Assembly (NCBI RefSeq): GCF_001570425.1
Contig: NZ_BCSX01000024.1
Span: 620,001-684,000 of the forward strand
DNA length: 64,000 bases
Reading direction: 5' to 3'
From: Mycolicibacterium brisbanense
GTDB taxonomy: Bacteria > Actinomycetota > Actinomycetes > Mycobacteriales > Mycobacteriaceae
Shown: in pieces, positions 10,194-18,469 of the stretch
Layout: every line of letters begins with the position of its first letter
How positions within the stretch are numbered: position 1 is the stretch's first letter
Notes under the pieces: model-generated
The model's input: only the letters and a program-made list of their open reading frames with translations
Told to the model about the DNA's origin: nothing
Database searches by the model: none
Program-made: the position numbers and the translations under genes

Positions 10194-13100
10194 CAGGCTC
10201 CTCCACCAAAGGGGTCGAACGGATCAGAGTCATACCGCTGAGGCGGCGCCGGGGGCTGACCGCCCCGCCGGTCATCGGGCGGGGGCTGCTGGTGCCGCGG
10301 CGGCTGCTGTTGTGGCGGCTGCTGCGGCGGATACCCGCCCGGCTGGTAGGTGATGGGCGCCTGCTGGGTCACCTCATACGGGTCCGGCGGTGGCGGGTTG
10401 GCGCCCGGCCGGTAGTCCACCGGGGCATGCTGGGTCACCTCGTGCGGGTCGGGACGCGGGGCCGACGGCGCGGGCGCCGCTGCACTGCCACCGAACGACG
10501 GGTTCGACGAGGCGAACGGATCAGCGCCTTGCGGAGCCTGAGCGTGGGAACCGACCGGGGCCACCGGCGCCGGACCGCCGCCACCGCCGAACGGGTCATA
10601 GCCCGTCGGAGCGCCACCGCCGGCGCCCTCGCCGAACGGCGAACCGCCTTGGCCCTGATCGTCATACGGCGAGGCCTGCCCGGCCTGCACCGCGCGCAAC
10701 CGCAGACCGCCCAGCAGCTCGGGCAGCCGGCGGGCCACCTCTTCGAAGATCTTCTCCCTGGCCGCGGTGTCGGTGTTACCGCTGACCAGCAGCAGCACCT
10801 CGGCCTGCGACGCGGGTCCGCGCGGATCATGCAGCACCACCCAGGTGTTGTGCACGGCCAACGGCAGGACCGCGTGCAGCCCGGTGCCGTCGGTGCCCGG
10901 CAGTTCGGAACTGACGCTCAGCAGGTTGCCCGCATCCACGACCACCCGGCCTGCGCCGAACGGGCTGCGGCCCATCACGGCGTTGAGCGTGACACCGAGC
11001 ACCGACAGCCGCCGGACACCGTCGGTCAGCCCGGTCACCGGCTGCACCAGGTCGGTTTCGGCCATGGCGAACGGTTCCCCGTTGCGCAGGGTCATGTCCT
11101 GGTTGACCTCGACGGGGATGCGCTCGGCCAGCAGCGGGGTGTTGGGAATCTTGGTCACCCACCACTTGGACAGGTAGAGCAGACCCAGCGGGATACCCGG
11201 GCCCAGCAGCAGCGCCGCGATCAGCACCAGCACGAAATTCGTGGTGTTCAGCGGCTTGATCAGCGAGGCCACGAACGGCACGTCGACAACCTGCCCGTCG
11301 TCGGGGTGGTCGAGCGCCGCGACGTGCACGGGGACTGTGCCGTTGAGGCCGCCGTGCCCGTCGTGCTCGGTGCGCAGGGTGACCTGCAACTGCCCGGTCT
11401 GGCCGTCGGAGACCTTGAGGCAGTTGCTCGACGAGTTCGACGGCGAGGTCACCGTCGCGGTGCCGATGTCGTCGGGGCTGGCCGTGGTTTTGACAGCTTC
11501 TCCGTCGGCGATCCAGGCACACCCCGGGCCGGTGATGGCCAGCTGTGCCGTCACGCCCTTGGCTGCCTGCACGGTGCCGAAATCGATGCGCTCGCCCGGG
11601 GTCGGCAGCCCCAGCTTCGGCAGGATCTGCACGGGCTCGGTCTTGTCCTGCGGCGAAAGTTTGGTGCCGGGCGCGATCTGGACGCCCGCCGGGTCAACGG
11701 CTGGCGCCGTGGTGACGACCAGCGACATCTTCAGCGTCGCGCGGCCCGGGTTGATCTTCGACAGGTCGGCTTTGACCGGTTTGCCGATGTCCTCCTTGGC
11801 CGCCGCGTCCAGCAGCGAGATGGGTTCCTTGCCGTCGGGCACCAACTGGACCGTCATCTCCGCGGTCCCGGCCAGGCTGTCGGTGGGTACCGGCTTGCCC
11901 TTGGCGTCGACAAGCCCGAACGTCAGGTTGTCGACCGTCGCGCCGCTGCGCCACTGCACCTTGTCGGCGTTGAGCAGCGCCGGGAAAATGTCGGTGCTGA
12001 TGTGGATGTTGACCTTCGACACCGCGTCGGCATGCTCACCGGTGGTGTCGACGTAGACGATGGCCCACTGGCCCGCCCACTCGCCGCTGCCCGCGTTGTT
12101 GATCGCGATGGACTGCGCCGTCTCGGACTGCCATTCGTAGCTGACCGGCGTGCCGCCGACCTCGACGTTGACCTTGCCGTCCTTCTTGGGCAGCTCGACG
12201 GTCTGGCCTGATGGTGACACCAGGTATGGGACGACGCCCGTCACGTCGCCCGAGCCGAGGATGTTCACCGACTTGATCGACTTGTCCAGCACGAAGTTGT
12301 GGCGTGCCTCCGGGCACACCTGCAGCTGGCAGACCGGGCCCTGGGTGTTGATGCCGGGATCCGGGGTCAACGAATCGAAGGCGAACAACATGTCGTCGAT
12401 GTTGGACACCGGATAGAAGTCGCCGGGCACGGGATCGGTGATGTTGCCGCACTTCATCCCGTTGAGGCCCTTGCCGGTTGCAATCGCACTCATGACGTCG
12501 AAGTCCGCCGGGGTTTCCTTGGCGCCCAGACCGACGGCCAGCGTCACGATCTCGGCCGACCGGATCTGGTCGGCCAACCCACCCGAGCGGCAGATCGAGT
12601 CGATCGACTTCTGTTTGGCCTGATCCACGCCGGCCTGCGTGCTCAGGTCAACACCCTCGGCGTACGGCTTGGTCACCTGGCGGGGCGTGAAGTCGATCTG
12701 GCCGTCGGAGAACCACGCGATGGCCTGGCAGCGCTGCCCGCCGTTCGGGCCCTGCCCGCGCGCGGCCAACGCCTGCCGCGCTCCGTCGAGCGCCTGCCAG
12801 TAATCGGTGTCCAGACCGTTGTTCTTCGACTTGATCTCGTTCAGCTGCTGGGCCGTCGCGTCGGCGGTCGCGGCGGTGAGCTCGCTCCAATCGTGTTCCG
12901 GCTTATAGGTGTCGGAGAACCCGGCGGCGGCCACGTCGAGCTTGGCGTCGACTCGGTCGGCGTAGCGGCCCAGGGTTTGCAACAGGTAGCGGGCCGCGTC
13001 CACCCGGGCGCCGTCGGGGTCTGTCTGCTGCAGGCTGCCCGACTCGTCGAACAACAGCAGCAGGTCGCCGGTCTTCTGGGCGGCCAGGCAGGCGCCGAAT

Positions 13101-13240
13101 CGCTTTGCTCCGCCCGACGCCGTCTCCGCCGACGCCACGGGCGCCCAGCCCATCAACACGACCGCCGCGGCCAGCACCGCCGCGACCAGCAGTCTCGTGC
13201 TCCTCGCGTGCGCGGTAAACCGAAGGATCCCCCGAGCCAT
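10193..13240 (-). CDS. Secreted/membrane-anchored vWA-domain protein
   Basis: This 1015-aa protein starts with an Arg-rich N-region and a hydrophobic core (LLVAAVLAAAVVLMGWAPVASA), a signal peptide likely cleaved after ASA near residue 38. A von Willebrand A domain follows at residues ~58-300. Its metal-ion-dependent adhesion site DESGS is at residues 65-69. Beta-rich regions extend to ~660. A single transmembrane helix (FVLVLIAALLLGPGIPLGLLYL) lies at ~665-690, and a ~325-aa C-terminal region ends in a Pro/Gln/Gly-rich tail. The predicted topology is vWA outside and C-terminus in the cytosol, so it could connect the envelope to the cytosolic tubulin-like partner encoded next. The stop overlaps the next start by one base. 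Confidence 0.85.
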   Translation of the reverse strand: MARGILRFTAHARSTRLLVAAVLAAAVVLMGWAPVASAETASGGAKRFGACLAAQKTGDLLLLFDESGSLQQTDPDGARVDAARYLLQTLGRYADRVDAKLDVAAAGFSDTYKPEHDWSELTAATADATAQQLNEIKSKNNGLDTDYWQALDGARQALAARGQGPNGGQRCQAIAWFSDGQIDFTPRQVTKPYAEGVDLSTQAGVDQAKQKSIDSICRSGGLADQIRSAEIVTLAVGLGAKETPADFDVMSAIATGKGLNGMKCGNITDPVPGDFYPVSNIDDMLFAFDSLTPDPGINTQGPVCQLQVCPEARHNFVLDKSIKSVNILGSGDVTGVVPYLVSPSGQTVELPKKDGKVNVEVGGTPVSYEWQSETAQSIAINNAGSGEWAGQWAIVYVDTTGEHADAVSKVNIHISTDIFPALLNADKVQWRSGATVDNLTFGLVDAKGKPVPTDSLAGTAEMTVQLVPDGKEPISLLDAAAKEDIGKPVKADLSKINPGRATLKMSLVVTTAPAVDPAGVQIAPGTKLSPQDKTEPVQILPKLGLPTPGERIDFGTVQAAKGVTAQLAITGPGCAWIADGEAVKTTASPDDIGTATVTSPSNSSSNCLKVSDGQTGQLQVTLRTEHDGHGGLNGTVPVHVAALDHPDDGQVVDVPFVASLIKPLNTTNFVLVLIAALLLGPGIPLGLLYLSKWWVTKIPNTPLLAERIPVEVNQDMTLRNGEPFAMAETDLVQPVTGLTDGVRRLSVLGVTLNAVMGRSPFGAGRVVVDAGNLLSVSSELPGTDGTGLHAVLPLAVHNTWVVLHDPRGPASQAEVLLLVSGNTDTAAREKIFEEVARRLPELLGGLRLRAVQAGQASPYDDQGQGGSPFGEGAGGGAPTGYDPFGGGGGPAPVAPVGSHAQAPQGADPFASSNPSFGGSAAAPAPSAPRPDPHEVTQHAPVDYRPGANPPPPDPYEVTQQAPITYQPGGYPPQQPPQQQPPRHQQPPPDDRRGGQPPAPPQRYDSDPFDPFGGGA

Positions 13241-13243
13241 CCC

Positions 13244-13810
13244 CTATAACCTGCCTGCCCACAGGGCGATCTGCCAGGCGCCGACAGCGATGCCGATGAG
13301 GCACACCGCCAACACCACCCAGTACAACGTCATCGTCCAACCCGGCGCCGAATAGACGAATTCGGTCCTTCTGCGGGTGTCCACCCGGGTATAGAAAGCC
13401 AGCGCCCCGATCGCGACGGGCCCGGCCAGCAGCCATCCGGCCACCGCGGTCGGCCAGCCGAGCCCGAGCACCGCGCCGAGGACGCCGACGATGACGCCGA
13501 GCAACGCCAGTCCGAGCGCCACCGCGAACCAGACCAGCGGCGGCCCCGCGGTCTGCAAGGTTGCTCCCGGTATCGCGGCCGCGGATTGGCCGAACGCGTC
13601 GACGCCGCCGTAGTTACCCTGATCCGGCGCCGAACCGAACGCATCCTGAGGCTGCGTGTGCTGGGTGCGCGGCTGCCCCGGAGGTTGCCCCGCCCACGGG
13701 TCGAAACCGCCGGACTGCGGCACCGGTGGCGCACCGGCCGGTGCGCCCGGCTGACTCGGCCGCTTCGGTGGCCCGAAGTCGCTGAAATCGAACGGGTTCG
13801 GATTGCTCAT
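13244..13810 (-). CDS. Small proline-rich membrane protein heading the tubulin-like/vWA operon
   Basis: This 188-aa protein starts MSNPNPFDFSDFGPPKRP. About 85 residues of Pro/Gly/Gln-rich sequence precede three hydrophobic segments: LVWFAVALGLALLGVIVGVL, a second through AVAGWLLAGPVAIGALAF, and a third through LYWVVLAVCLIGIAVGAW. I chose the ATG at 13810 because upstream in-frame sequence (to 13924) is Arg/His-rich and unlike a real N-terminus. Three bases separate its stop from the vWA gene, so the two are probably co-transcribed. The proline-rich N-terminus resembles that of many actinobacterial divisome or envelope proteins and may be a docking tail. Function unknown. Confidence 0.75.
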   Translation of the reverse strand: MSNPNPFDFSDFGPPKRPSQPGAPAGAPPVPQSGGFDPWAGQPPGQPRTQHTQPQDAFGSAPDQGNYGGVDAFGQSAAAIPGATLQTAGPPLVWFAVALGLALLGVIVGVLGAVLGLGWPTAVAGWLLAGPVAIGALAFYTRVDTRRRTEFVYSAPGWTMTLYWVVLAVCLIGIAVGAWQIALWAGRL

Positions 13811-14016
13811 GACCGCCCCAATCCTCCCGTCTGCGATCCGGTCATCCAGGCATCGGCGACCGCGCGAATGCGTCGGCAGCAGCCCGCTGTGGTTGCTGTG
13901 AACACCGGTCGGGCGGCATTGCACGACTCTATCGGAGACATCTCGACCCGGGCCCCGTCAGCTAACTTCTGCCCGAGCGGCCGCAGCGTTCCATTCGCAT
14001 ACGCGCGGAACCCATG

Positions 14017-14787
14017 TCAACCGCGGTACGGCGAGATGCAGGCGAACATGGTCTGGTCGGCATCTGCGATGAATTGGTCTGTGCACACGTTTGTCGGTGC
14101 CACCTTGTCGACGCGATACACGCCCTGGATCGCCAGGCACGCCGACCGCACCATGGTGACAGCCGTGGCGTCCGGGTTGTTCGGGGAGGCGCCATGCTCC
14201 TCAATCTGAATGCAGTCCCCGGCCCGCAGATCACTGATGTGGACCTGCTGGGGCTGTGGTGGGGGTGGCGGCGCAGGCACCGTGGTGCGCGTCGTCGACT
14301 TCTTGGTGGTGGTCTTCGACGTGCTGGTCTTCGAGGTGGTCGTGGTTGTGGTGGTGGTCGAGGACGACGAGTCGTTCTTGTGCAGCACCAGGAACACGAC
14401 CAGCGCGATGATCGCCACGAAAATCATCAGATAGGACACCGTCAGACCGATCAGGGCGCGTTCACGGCCCTTTTCACCGGTCTTCTTGATCTGGGACAGC
14501 GCCAGATGCCCCAGTACCGCGCCGATGGGCGCAAAGACGACGCCGAAGACGATCGACAGGGTCGCCAGTGCGTTGGTCTGGCCCGACTGTGGCCCGGGCG
14601 GCGGCCCGTATCCCGGTGGCCCCGGTGGATAGCCCGGAGGCGGACCCTGCGGTGGAAAACCGGGCGGGCCTCCCGGTCCGGCCGGGAATCCCGGTGGGCC
14701 TGCTGGAGGAAAGCCTCCGCCTTGCCCGGCGAAGGGATCATTGCCGAACGGACCTGTCGGGCCACCCCCGTACCCGCCGTATGTCAT
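14017..14787 (-). CDS. Proline-rich DUF4190-type membrane protein with septum-formation-like C-terminal domain
   Basis: This 256-aa protein has a Gly/Pro-rich N-terminus (residues 1-80) and a segment NALATLSIVFGVVFAPIGAVLGHLAL followed by YLMIFVAIIALVVFLVL. That two-helix arrangement is typical of DUF4190. A low-complexity Ser/Thr/Lys linker (~150-180) leads to an extracytoplasmic domain starting HISDLRAGDCIQIEEHG, with cysteines in the pattern seen in mycobacterial septum-formation-like or LppU-like lipoprotein domains. Transcription is on the same strand as the operon downstream, but a 206-bp gap (13811-14016) separates them, so it is probably a separate unit. Its role is not known from sequence; involvement in cell envelope or division is a guess. 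Confidence 0.75.
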   Translation of the reverse strand: MTYGGYGGGPTGPFGNDPFAGQGGGFPPAGPPGFPAGPGGPPGFPPQGPPPGYPPGPPGYGPPPGPQSGQTNALATLSIVFGVVFAPIGAVLGHLALSQIKKTGEKGRERALIGLTVSYLMIFVAIIALVVFLVLHKNDSSSSTTTTTTTTSKTSTSKTTTKKSTTRTTVPAPPPPPQPQQVHISDLRAGDCIQIEEHGASPNNPDATAVTMVRSACLAIQGVYRVDKVAPTNVCTDQFIADADQTMFACISPYRG

Positions 14788-15093
14788 TTATCAGTCCCGC
14801 CGTCGACTACGCCTGATTCTGCGTCAAATTTCACCACCATTGCACACGGAATACCGGTCAATGTCGGTGCGGAGATTCGATCGTAATCGGCCCGCGTTTG
14901 CCATGCGTGCCGCTGCGTGTTGGGCTGCGCCACTACCGCCTCCAGCCTCCTTCGGTGTTCCACGTGCAACGGCCGCCTTGAGCCTAACCCCGCCGGACCC
15001 GCCTTCCGGGCACCAAATAGGTTGGCTGAGCGGGTGCACGGGACTTGTCCCCGATGAGCGCGGCTACTCGCCCACCAGCGTTAGCCTGGTCCG
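14788..15093. other. Divergent intergenic region, no gene seen
   Basis: This 306-bp gap separates a minus-strand membrane protein from the plus-strand dioxygenase. I found no convincing open frame, repeat or strong hairpin. It must hold the promoters of both flanking genes, but no clear -10/-35 pair stands out. Confidence 0.4.
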
Positions 15094-15870
15094 ATGGGGC
15101 CTGTGATGCCAGCGGCGTTCATCGGACACGGAAGCCCGATGAACGCCATCGAATCCAACCGATACACCGCCGCGTGGCGGGACTTCGGCCGCTCGGTGCC
15201 CCGGCCACGAGCCATCCTGGTGGTCAGCGCGCACTGGTACATCAACGCGACTGCGGTGACCGCGATGCCGAGGCCGCGCACGATCCACGACTTCTATGGA
15301 TTCCCGCGCGAGCTGTTCGACGTGCAGTACCCGGCGCCCGGTCTGCCGGAACTGGCCGAGGAGATCAGCGACACCGTTCATCCCACGTGGGTGGGCGCAG
15401 ACGTGGACAGCTGGGGCATCGACCACGGGACCTGGTCAGTGCTGGTGCACGCCTTCCCCGACGCGTCGATCCCGGTGGTGCAATTGGCCATCAACGCCAA
15501 CGAGCCCGCCGATTACCACTTACAACTCGGGGCCAAGCTGGCCGGGCTGCGCGAACGCGGCGTGCTGGTGCTGGCCAGCGGCAACATCGTGCACAACCTC
15601 GCCGGGATGGACACCGCGCGTCCCGACGACGGATACGACTGGGCGCAGCGCTTTGACGATGCCGCGCGCGAACAGGTGCTCGACGACCCCGCGGAGATCC
15701 TCACCCTCGACGCCCACCGCGACTATCCGCTGGCCGTGCCCACCCCGGACCACTTCATCCCGTTCCTGTATTTCGCCGGACTTGCTTCTGCGGCAACCAC
15801 TTCCGCAGAGGTGTTGATCAGCGGCTACACCTTTGGATCGCTGTCCATGACGGCCTACGCGCTGCGCTGA
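15094..15870 (+). CDS. ygiD: 4,5-DOPA extradiol dioxygenase family protein (LigB superfamily, YgiD-like)
   Basis: This 258-aa protein belongs to the class III extradiol dioxygenase (LigB) superfamily. It has the early AAFIGHGSPMNAI motif, then RAILVVSAHWY, the central DHGTWSVLVHAFP, and a C-terminal PTPDHFIPFLYFAG. The histidines in these four motifs are the expected metal ligands and acid/base. Length and motif order match bacterial YgiD/DODA proteins, which open catechol rings such as that of DOPA. The true substrate here is not determinable. The ATG at 15094 lies in a region without a strong ribosome-binding site; an ATG four codons later (15106) is an alternative. It is a single gene with no close operon partner. 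Confidence 0.88.
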   Translation: MGPVMPAAFIGHGSPMNAIESNRYTAAWRDFGRSVPRPRAILVVSAHWYINATAVTAMPRPRTIHDFYGFPRELFDVQYPAPGLPELAEEISDTVHPTWVGADVDSWGIDHGTWSVLVHAFPDASIPVVQLAINANEPADYHLQLGAKLAGLRERGVLVLASGNIVHNLAGMDTARPDDGYDWAQRFDDAAREQVLDDPAEILTLDAHRDYPLAVPTPDHFIPFLYFAGLASAATTSAEVLISGYTFGSLSMTAYALR

Positions 15871-15906
15871 GCCGGCGCTGTCGGTGGCCCGCCGTAGCGT
15901 GCCGTC

Positions 15907-16323
15907 ATGACGTACTGGATCAACACGGTCAGCCGGGACCACGTCGCGCGCGGGGTGGCAGGCGGCTTCACCCAGGCCAACCACGGCAAGCCGCACATGC
16001 TGCGCAAGATGGCCCGCGGGGATTGGATTGTCTTCTACTCACCGAGGACCACCTTCCCCGACGGACCACCGCTGCAGGCGTTCACCGCGATCGGCCAGGT
16101 CAGTGACGACGAGCCGTATCAAGCCGAGGTGGCCCCGGACTTCCGCCCGTGGCGCCGGGCGATGGATTTCCAGACCTGCGAGGAAGCCCCGATCCGGCCG
16201 CTGATCGACGACCTGGACTTCGTGGAAGACAAGAAACGCTGGGGGTACCGGTTCCGGTTCGGCGTTTTCGAGATCAATGAGCATGACTTCGAGGTCATTC
16301 GTTCGGCCATGAGCCCGCCCTGA
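15907..16323 (+). CDS. EVE domain-containing protein (UPF0310 family)
   Basis: This 138-aa protein begins MTYWINTVSRDHVARGVAGG and contains HMLRKMARGDWIVFYSPRT and LQAFTAIGQV. These are hallmark strands of the EVE domain, a PUA-related fold that binds modified nucleic-acid bases. The full length is a single EVE domain, as is usual for UPF0310 proteins. The gene starts 36 bp after the dioxygenase stop and is followed 22 bp later by a methyltransferase, so a short operon is possible. Biochemical role unknown; nucleic-acid binding is inferred from the fold. Confidence 0.88.
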   Translation: MTYWINTVSRDHVARGVAGGFTQANHGKPHMLRKMARGDWIVFYSPRTTFPDGPPLQAFTAIGQVSDDEPYQAEVAPDFRPWRRAMDFQTCEEAPIRPLIDDLDFVEDKKRWGYRFRFGVFEINEHDFEVIRSAMSPP

Positions 16324-16345
16324 CCGCGCGCCTACACTCGGACCG

Positions 16346-16987
16346 GTGACAACCACGCAGCGCCGCGGATTCAACGACACCGTCACCCGGTTCTGGAGCT
16401 TCGCCGCTCCGGCCTACGACCAGCGGTGCCTGCAGCGTTGGGTCTACCGGCCCGCCCAGGACGAGGTCATTGCCCAGCTGCGGCAGCATGGATCGACCCA
16501 GATCGCCGATATCGCGTGCGGCACCGGCATCCTCGCCGACCGCATCCAGCGCGAGTTGCGACCGGACGAGGTGTACGGCATCGACATGTCCGAGGGCATG
16601 TTGGCCCAAGCCCGCAAGCGGTCCGACCGGGTGCGCTGGATGTCGGCTCCCGCCGAAGAGCTGCCGTTTGAGGACGGATTCCTCGACGCCGTGGTGACCA
16701 CCTCGGCGTTCCACTTCTTCGACCAGCCCGCCGCGCTGGCCGAGTTCCACCGCGTCCTGGCCCCGGGCGGCATCGTCGCGGTCACGACCATCAGTCCACG
16801 CCAACCGATTCCGGTGTTGCAGGCGCTGTCCGCGGCGGTGTGGAGCCCGGCGCACAACCCGTCCGAGTCGGAACTGCTGGCGCTGTTCGCCGGCGCCGGG
16901 TTCACGGTCGCCGACCAGCATCGAGTGCGCCGGCCGATCTGGACGCCGATCTCCGACCTGATCACCCTCGGGGTCAAACCGGCCTAG
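16346..16987 (+). CDS. Class I SAM-dependent methyltransferase (Methyltransf_11-like)
   Basis: This 213-aa protein has the Rossmann SAM-binding motif I as IADIACGTGILADRI at residues ~50-64. Motif II is VYGIDMSEGMLAQARKR, motif III/IV is LPFEDGFLDAVVTTSAFHFF, and a post-motif is EFHRVLAPGGIVAVTT. This is the classic layout of small-molecule class I methyltransferases. The GTG at 16346 is the first plausible start after the EVE gene stop. The substrate cannot be inferred from the sequence; the VTTSAFHFFD segment is typical of UbiE/Methyltransf_11 relatives. Confidence 0.85.
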   Translation: MTTTQRRGFNDTVTRFWSFAAPAYDQRCLQRWVYRPAQDEVIAQLRQHGSTQIADIACGTGILADRIQRELRPDEVYGIDMSEGMLAQARKRSDRVRWMSAPAEELPFEDGFLDAVVTTSAFHFFDQPAALAEFHRVLAPGGIVAVTTISPRQPIPVLQALSAAVWSPAHNPSESELLALFAGAGFTVADQHRVRRPIWTPISDLITLGVKPA

Positions 16988-17055
16988 CCCTGCTGCAGGC
17001 CCGAATCCATCTGGCGCCCAGCGTTATTCGACCCGCTGCGCTGCCGGGCTGGCGC

Positions 17056-18348
17056 CTAGTTGGTCGACGGTGGTGGTGGTTGGAAAGGGGTGTACCACCA
17101 CCAGTCGGCGCGTTCACCGGTCGGCCCACGGTACGGCGGGACATCCGGTGGGGGTGTGGTCGGTGGACGCGCCAGGGATCCGGGGTGCAATTCTCTGCCG
17201 GTGGCGTCGGTGACCTTCAGTTGGTGCGCCGGGCCCGTGATGGTGATGCCACCTTTGTGATGCAGCCTATGGTGGTAAGGACAGAGCAATACGAGATTGT
17301 CGAGTTCGGTGGTGCCGCCGTCTTCCCAGTGGATGATGTGGTGGGCGTGCAACCCCCGAGTCGCCCCGCAGCCGGGCACGGCGCAGCAGCGGTCCCGATG
17401 CTCCAGGGCGCGGCGCAGTCGCCGGTTGACGGTGCGGGTGGCGCGGCCTGCCCCGATGGGTTGGCCGTGGCGTTCGAGCCAGACTTCGCACGTGGCATCG
17501 CAGGATAGGTAACGGCGCTCCTCGTCGGCGAGCACCGGGCCCAAATGCAACGCTGCGACCGGTGTCTCGCCGTGCTTGTCGAGGTCGAGGTGCACCACCA
17601 CGGTGGTGTGCTGCCCGTGTGGGCGGCGCGCCACATCGGCATCCCAGCCGGCCTTGATGAGGCTCATGAACGCATCGACAGTGGTGGGGAATGGCGGCGC
17701 CTGCACGGAGGGCTGCTCGGTCGTGCCCGCGGCAGTCTCGTGGTCGCGTTTCCACTCGGCGATCAACGCGTCGCGGTGCGACGCCATCCCGGCGTCGAAT
17801 TCTTCTGCCTCCAACCGCGGCAGCGTGATCTTGTATGTCGTGGAATCGTCGTGCACCTCTTTGGTGAACGACCGCTCCGGCTCCGACTCCGGTTCAGGTT
17901 CCGGCTCGACTTCCGGATCGGGCTTGGGTTCCAGTTTCACCGCAGTGCGCAACTGAGCGACGGTGGCTACCGCGGCAAACTCGGCGTAGTGCGCGTCGGA
18001 GCCGTCGGCGGCGCGCTCAGCGATCACTCCCACCTGATCCAGCGACAACCGGCCCTCCCGCAGACCTTCCACGCAGAGCGGGAATTCCTCAGCCCGCCGC
18101 GCGACGGCCACCACCGTCTCGGCATTGTTCGGGGTGATACCGGTCTTCCAGGCCACCAGCGAGGTGATCGACCGGGCACCAGTGGCGCCGCACAACTCGT
18201 CGCGATCCAGCTCGGCGACGATGTCGACGATGCGTCCGTCGATGGCGTTGCGTTGGCCGACCAGTTCCGACAGTTCCTCTAATAACGCCTCCACCCGCTG
18301 GGCAGGGCTGGCCCCGCCGTCGGCGAAAGACGTTGGCTGCGAGGACAT
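17056..18348 (-). CDS. HNH endonuclease of the DUF222 (13E12 repeat) family
   Basis: This 430-aa protein starts MSSQPTSFADGGASPAQRVE. An N-terminal DUF222-type helical region (ELSELVGQRNAIDGRIVDIV) is followed by a central domain with an acidic Glu/Pro repeat linker. The C-terminal HNH nuclease has CAVPGCGATRGLHAHHIIHW, EDGGTTELDNLVLLCPYHHR; the His-His pair and the paired cysteines form the metal site. Upstream in-frame sequence to 18447 is arginine/proline-rich and unlikely to be coding, so I chose the ATG at 18348. These proteins are common multi-copy genes in mycobacteria. It lies 121 bp downstream of, and on the same strand as, jetC, where jetD would stand in a complete Wadjet operon. 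Confidence 0.9.
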   Translation of the reverse strand: MSSQPTSFADGGASPAQRVEALLEELSELVGQRNAIDGRIVDIVAELDRDELCGATGARSITSLVAWKTGITPNNAETVVAVARRAEEFPLCVEGLREGRLSLDQVGVIAERAADGSDAHYAEFAAVATVAQLRTAVKLEPKPDPEVEPEPEPESEPERSFTKEVHDDSTTYKITLPRLEAEEFDAGMASHRDALIAEWKRDHETAAGTTEQPSVQAPPFPTTVDAFMSLIKAGWDADVARRPHGQHTTVVVHLDLDKHGETPVAALHLGPVLADEERRYLSCDATCEVWLERHGQPIGAGRATRTVNRRLRRALEHRDRCCAVPGCGATRGLHAHHIIHWEDGGTTELDNLVLLCPYHHRLHHKGGITITGPAHQLKVTDATGRELHPGSLARPPTTPPPDVPPYRGPTGERADWWWYTPFQPPPPSTN

Positions 18349-18469
18349 GACACCATCATCGCAGAGGGCACCGACAAAAACCGGACGCCGACAATGCGGC
18401 ACAAGCCCTGTGGGCAGCGGCGGTCCGCGATTGAGCCCACGCCCCAAGTCCCAGTTGTTCTGGCCGACA

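Noticed and set aside
10292..12211. 639-codon plus-strand frame antisense to the vWA gene
   Set aside because: It has no motifs, and the reverse strand carries a signal peptide, vWA domain and transmembrane helix.
17056..18348. HNH gene as evidence of an intron, phage or mobile element
   Set aside because: DUF222/13E12 HNH proteins are ordinary chromosomal multi-copy genes in mycobacteria. I see no inverted repeats, integrase or intron structure beside it.
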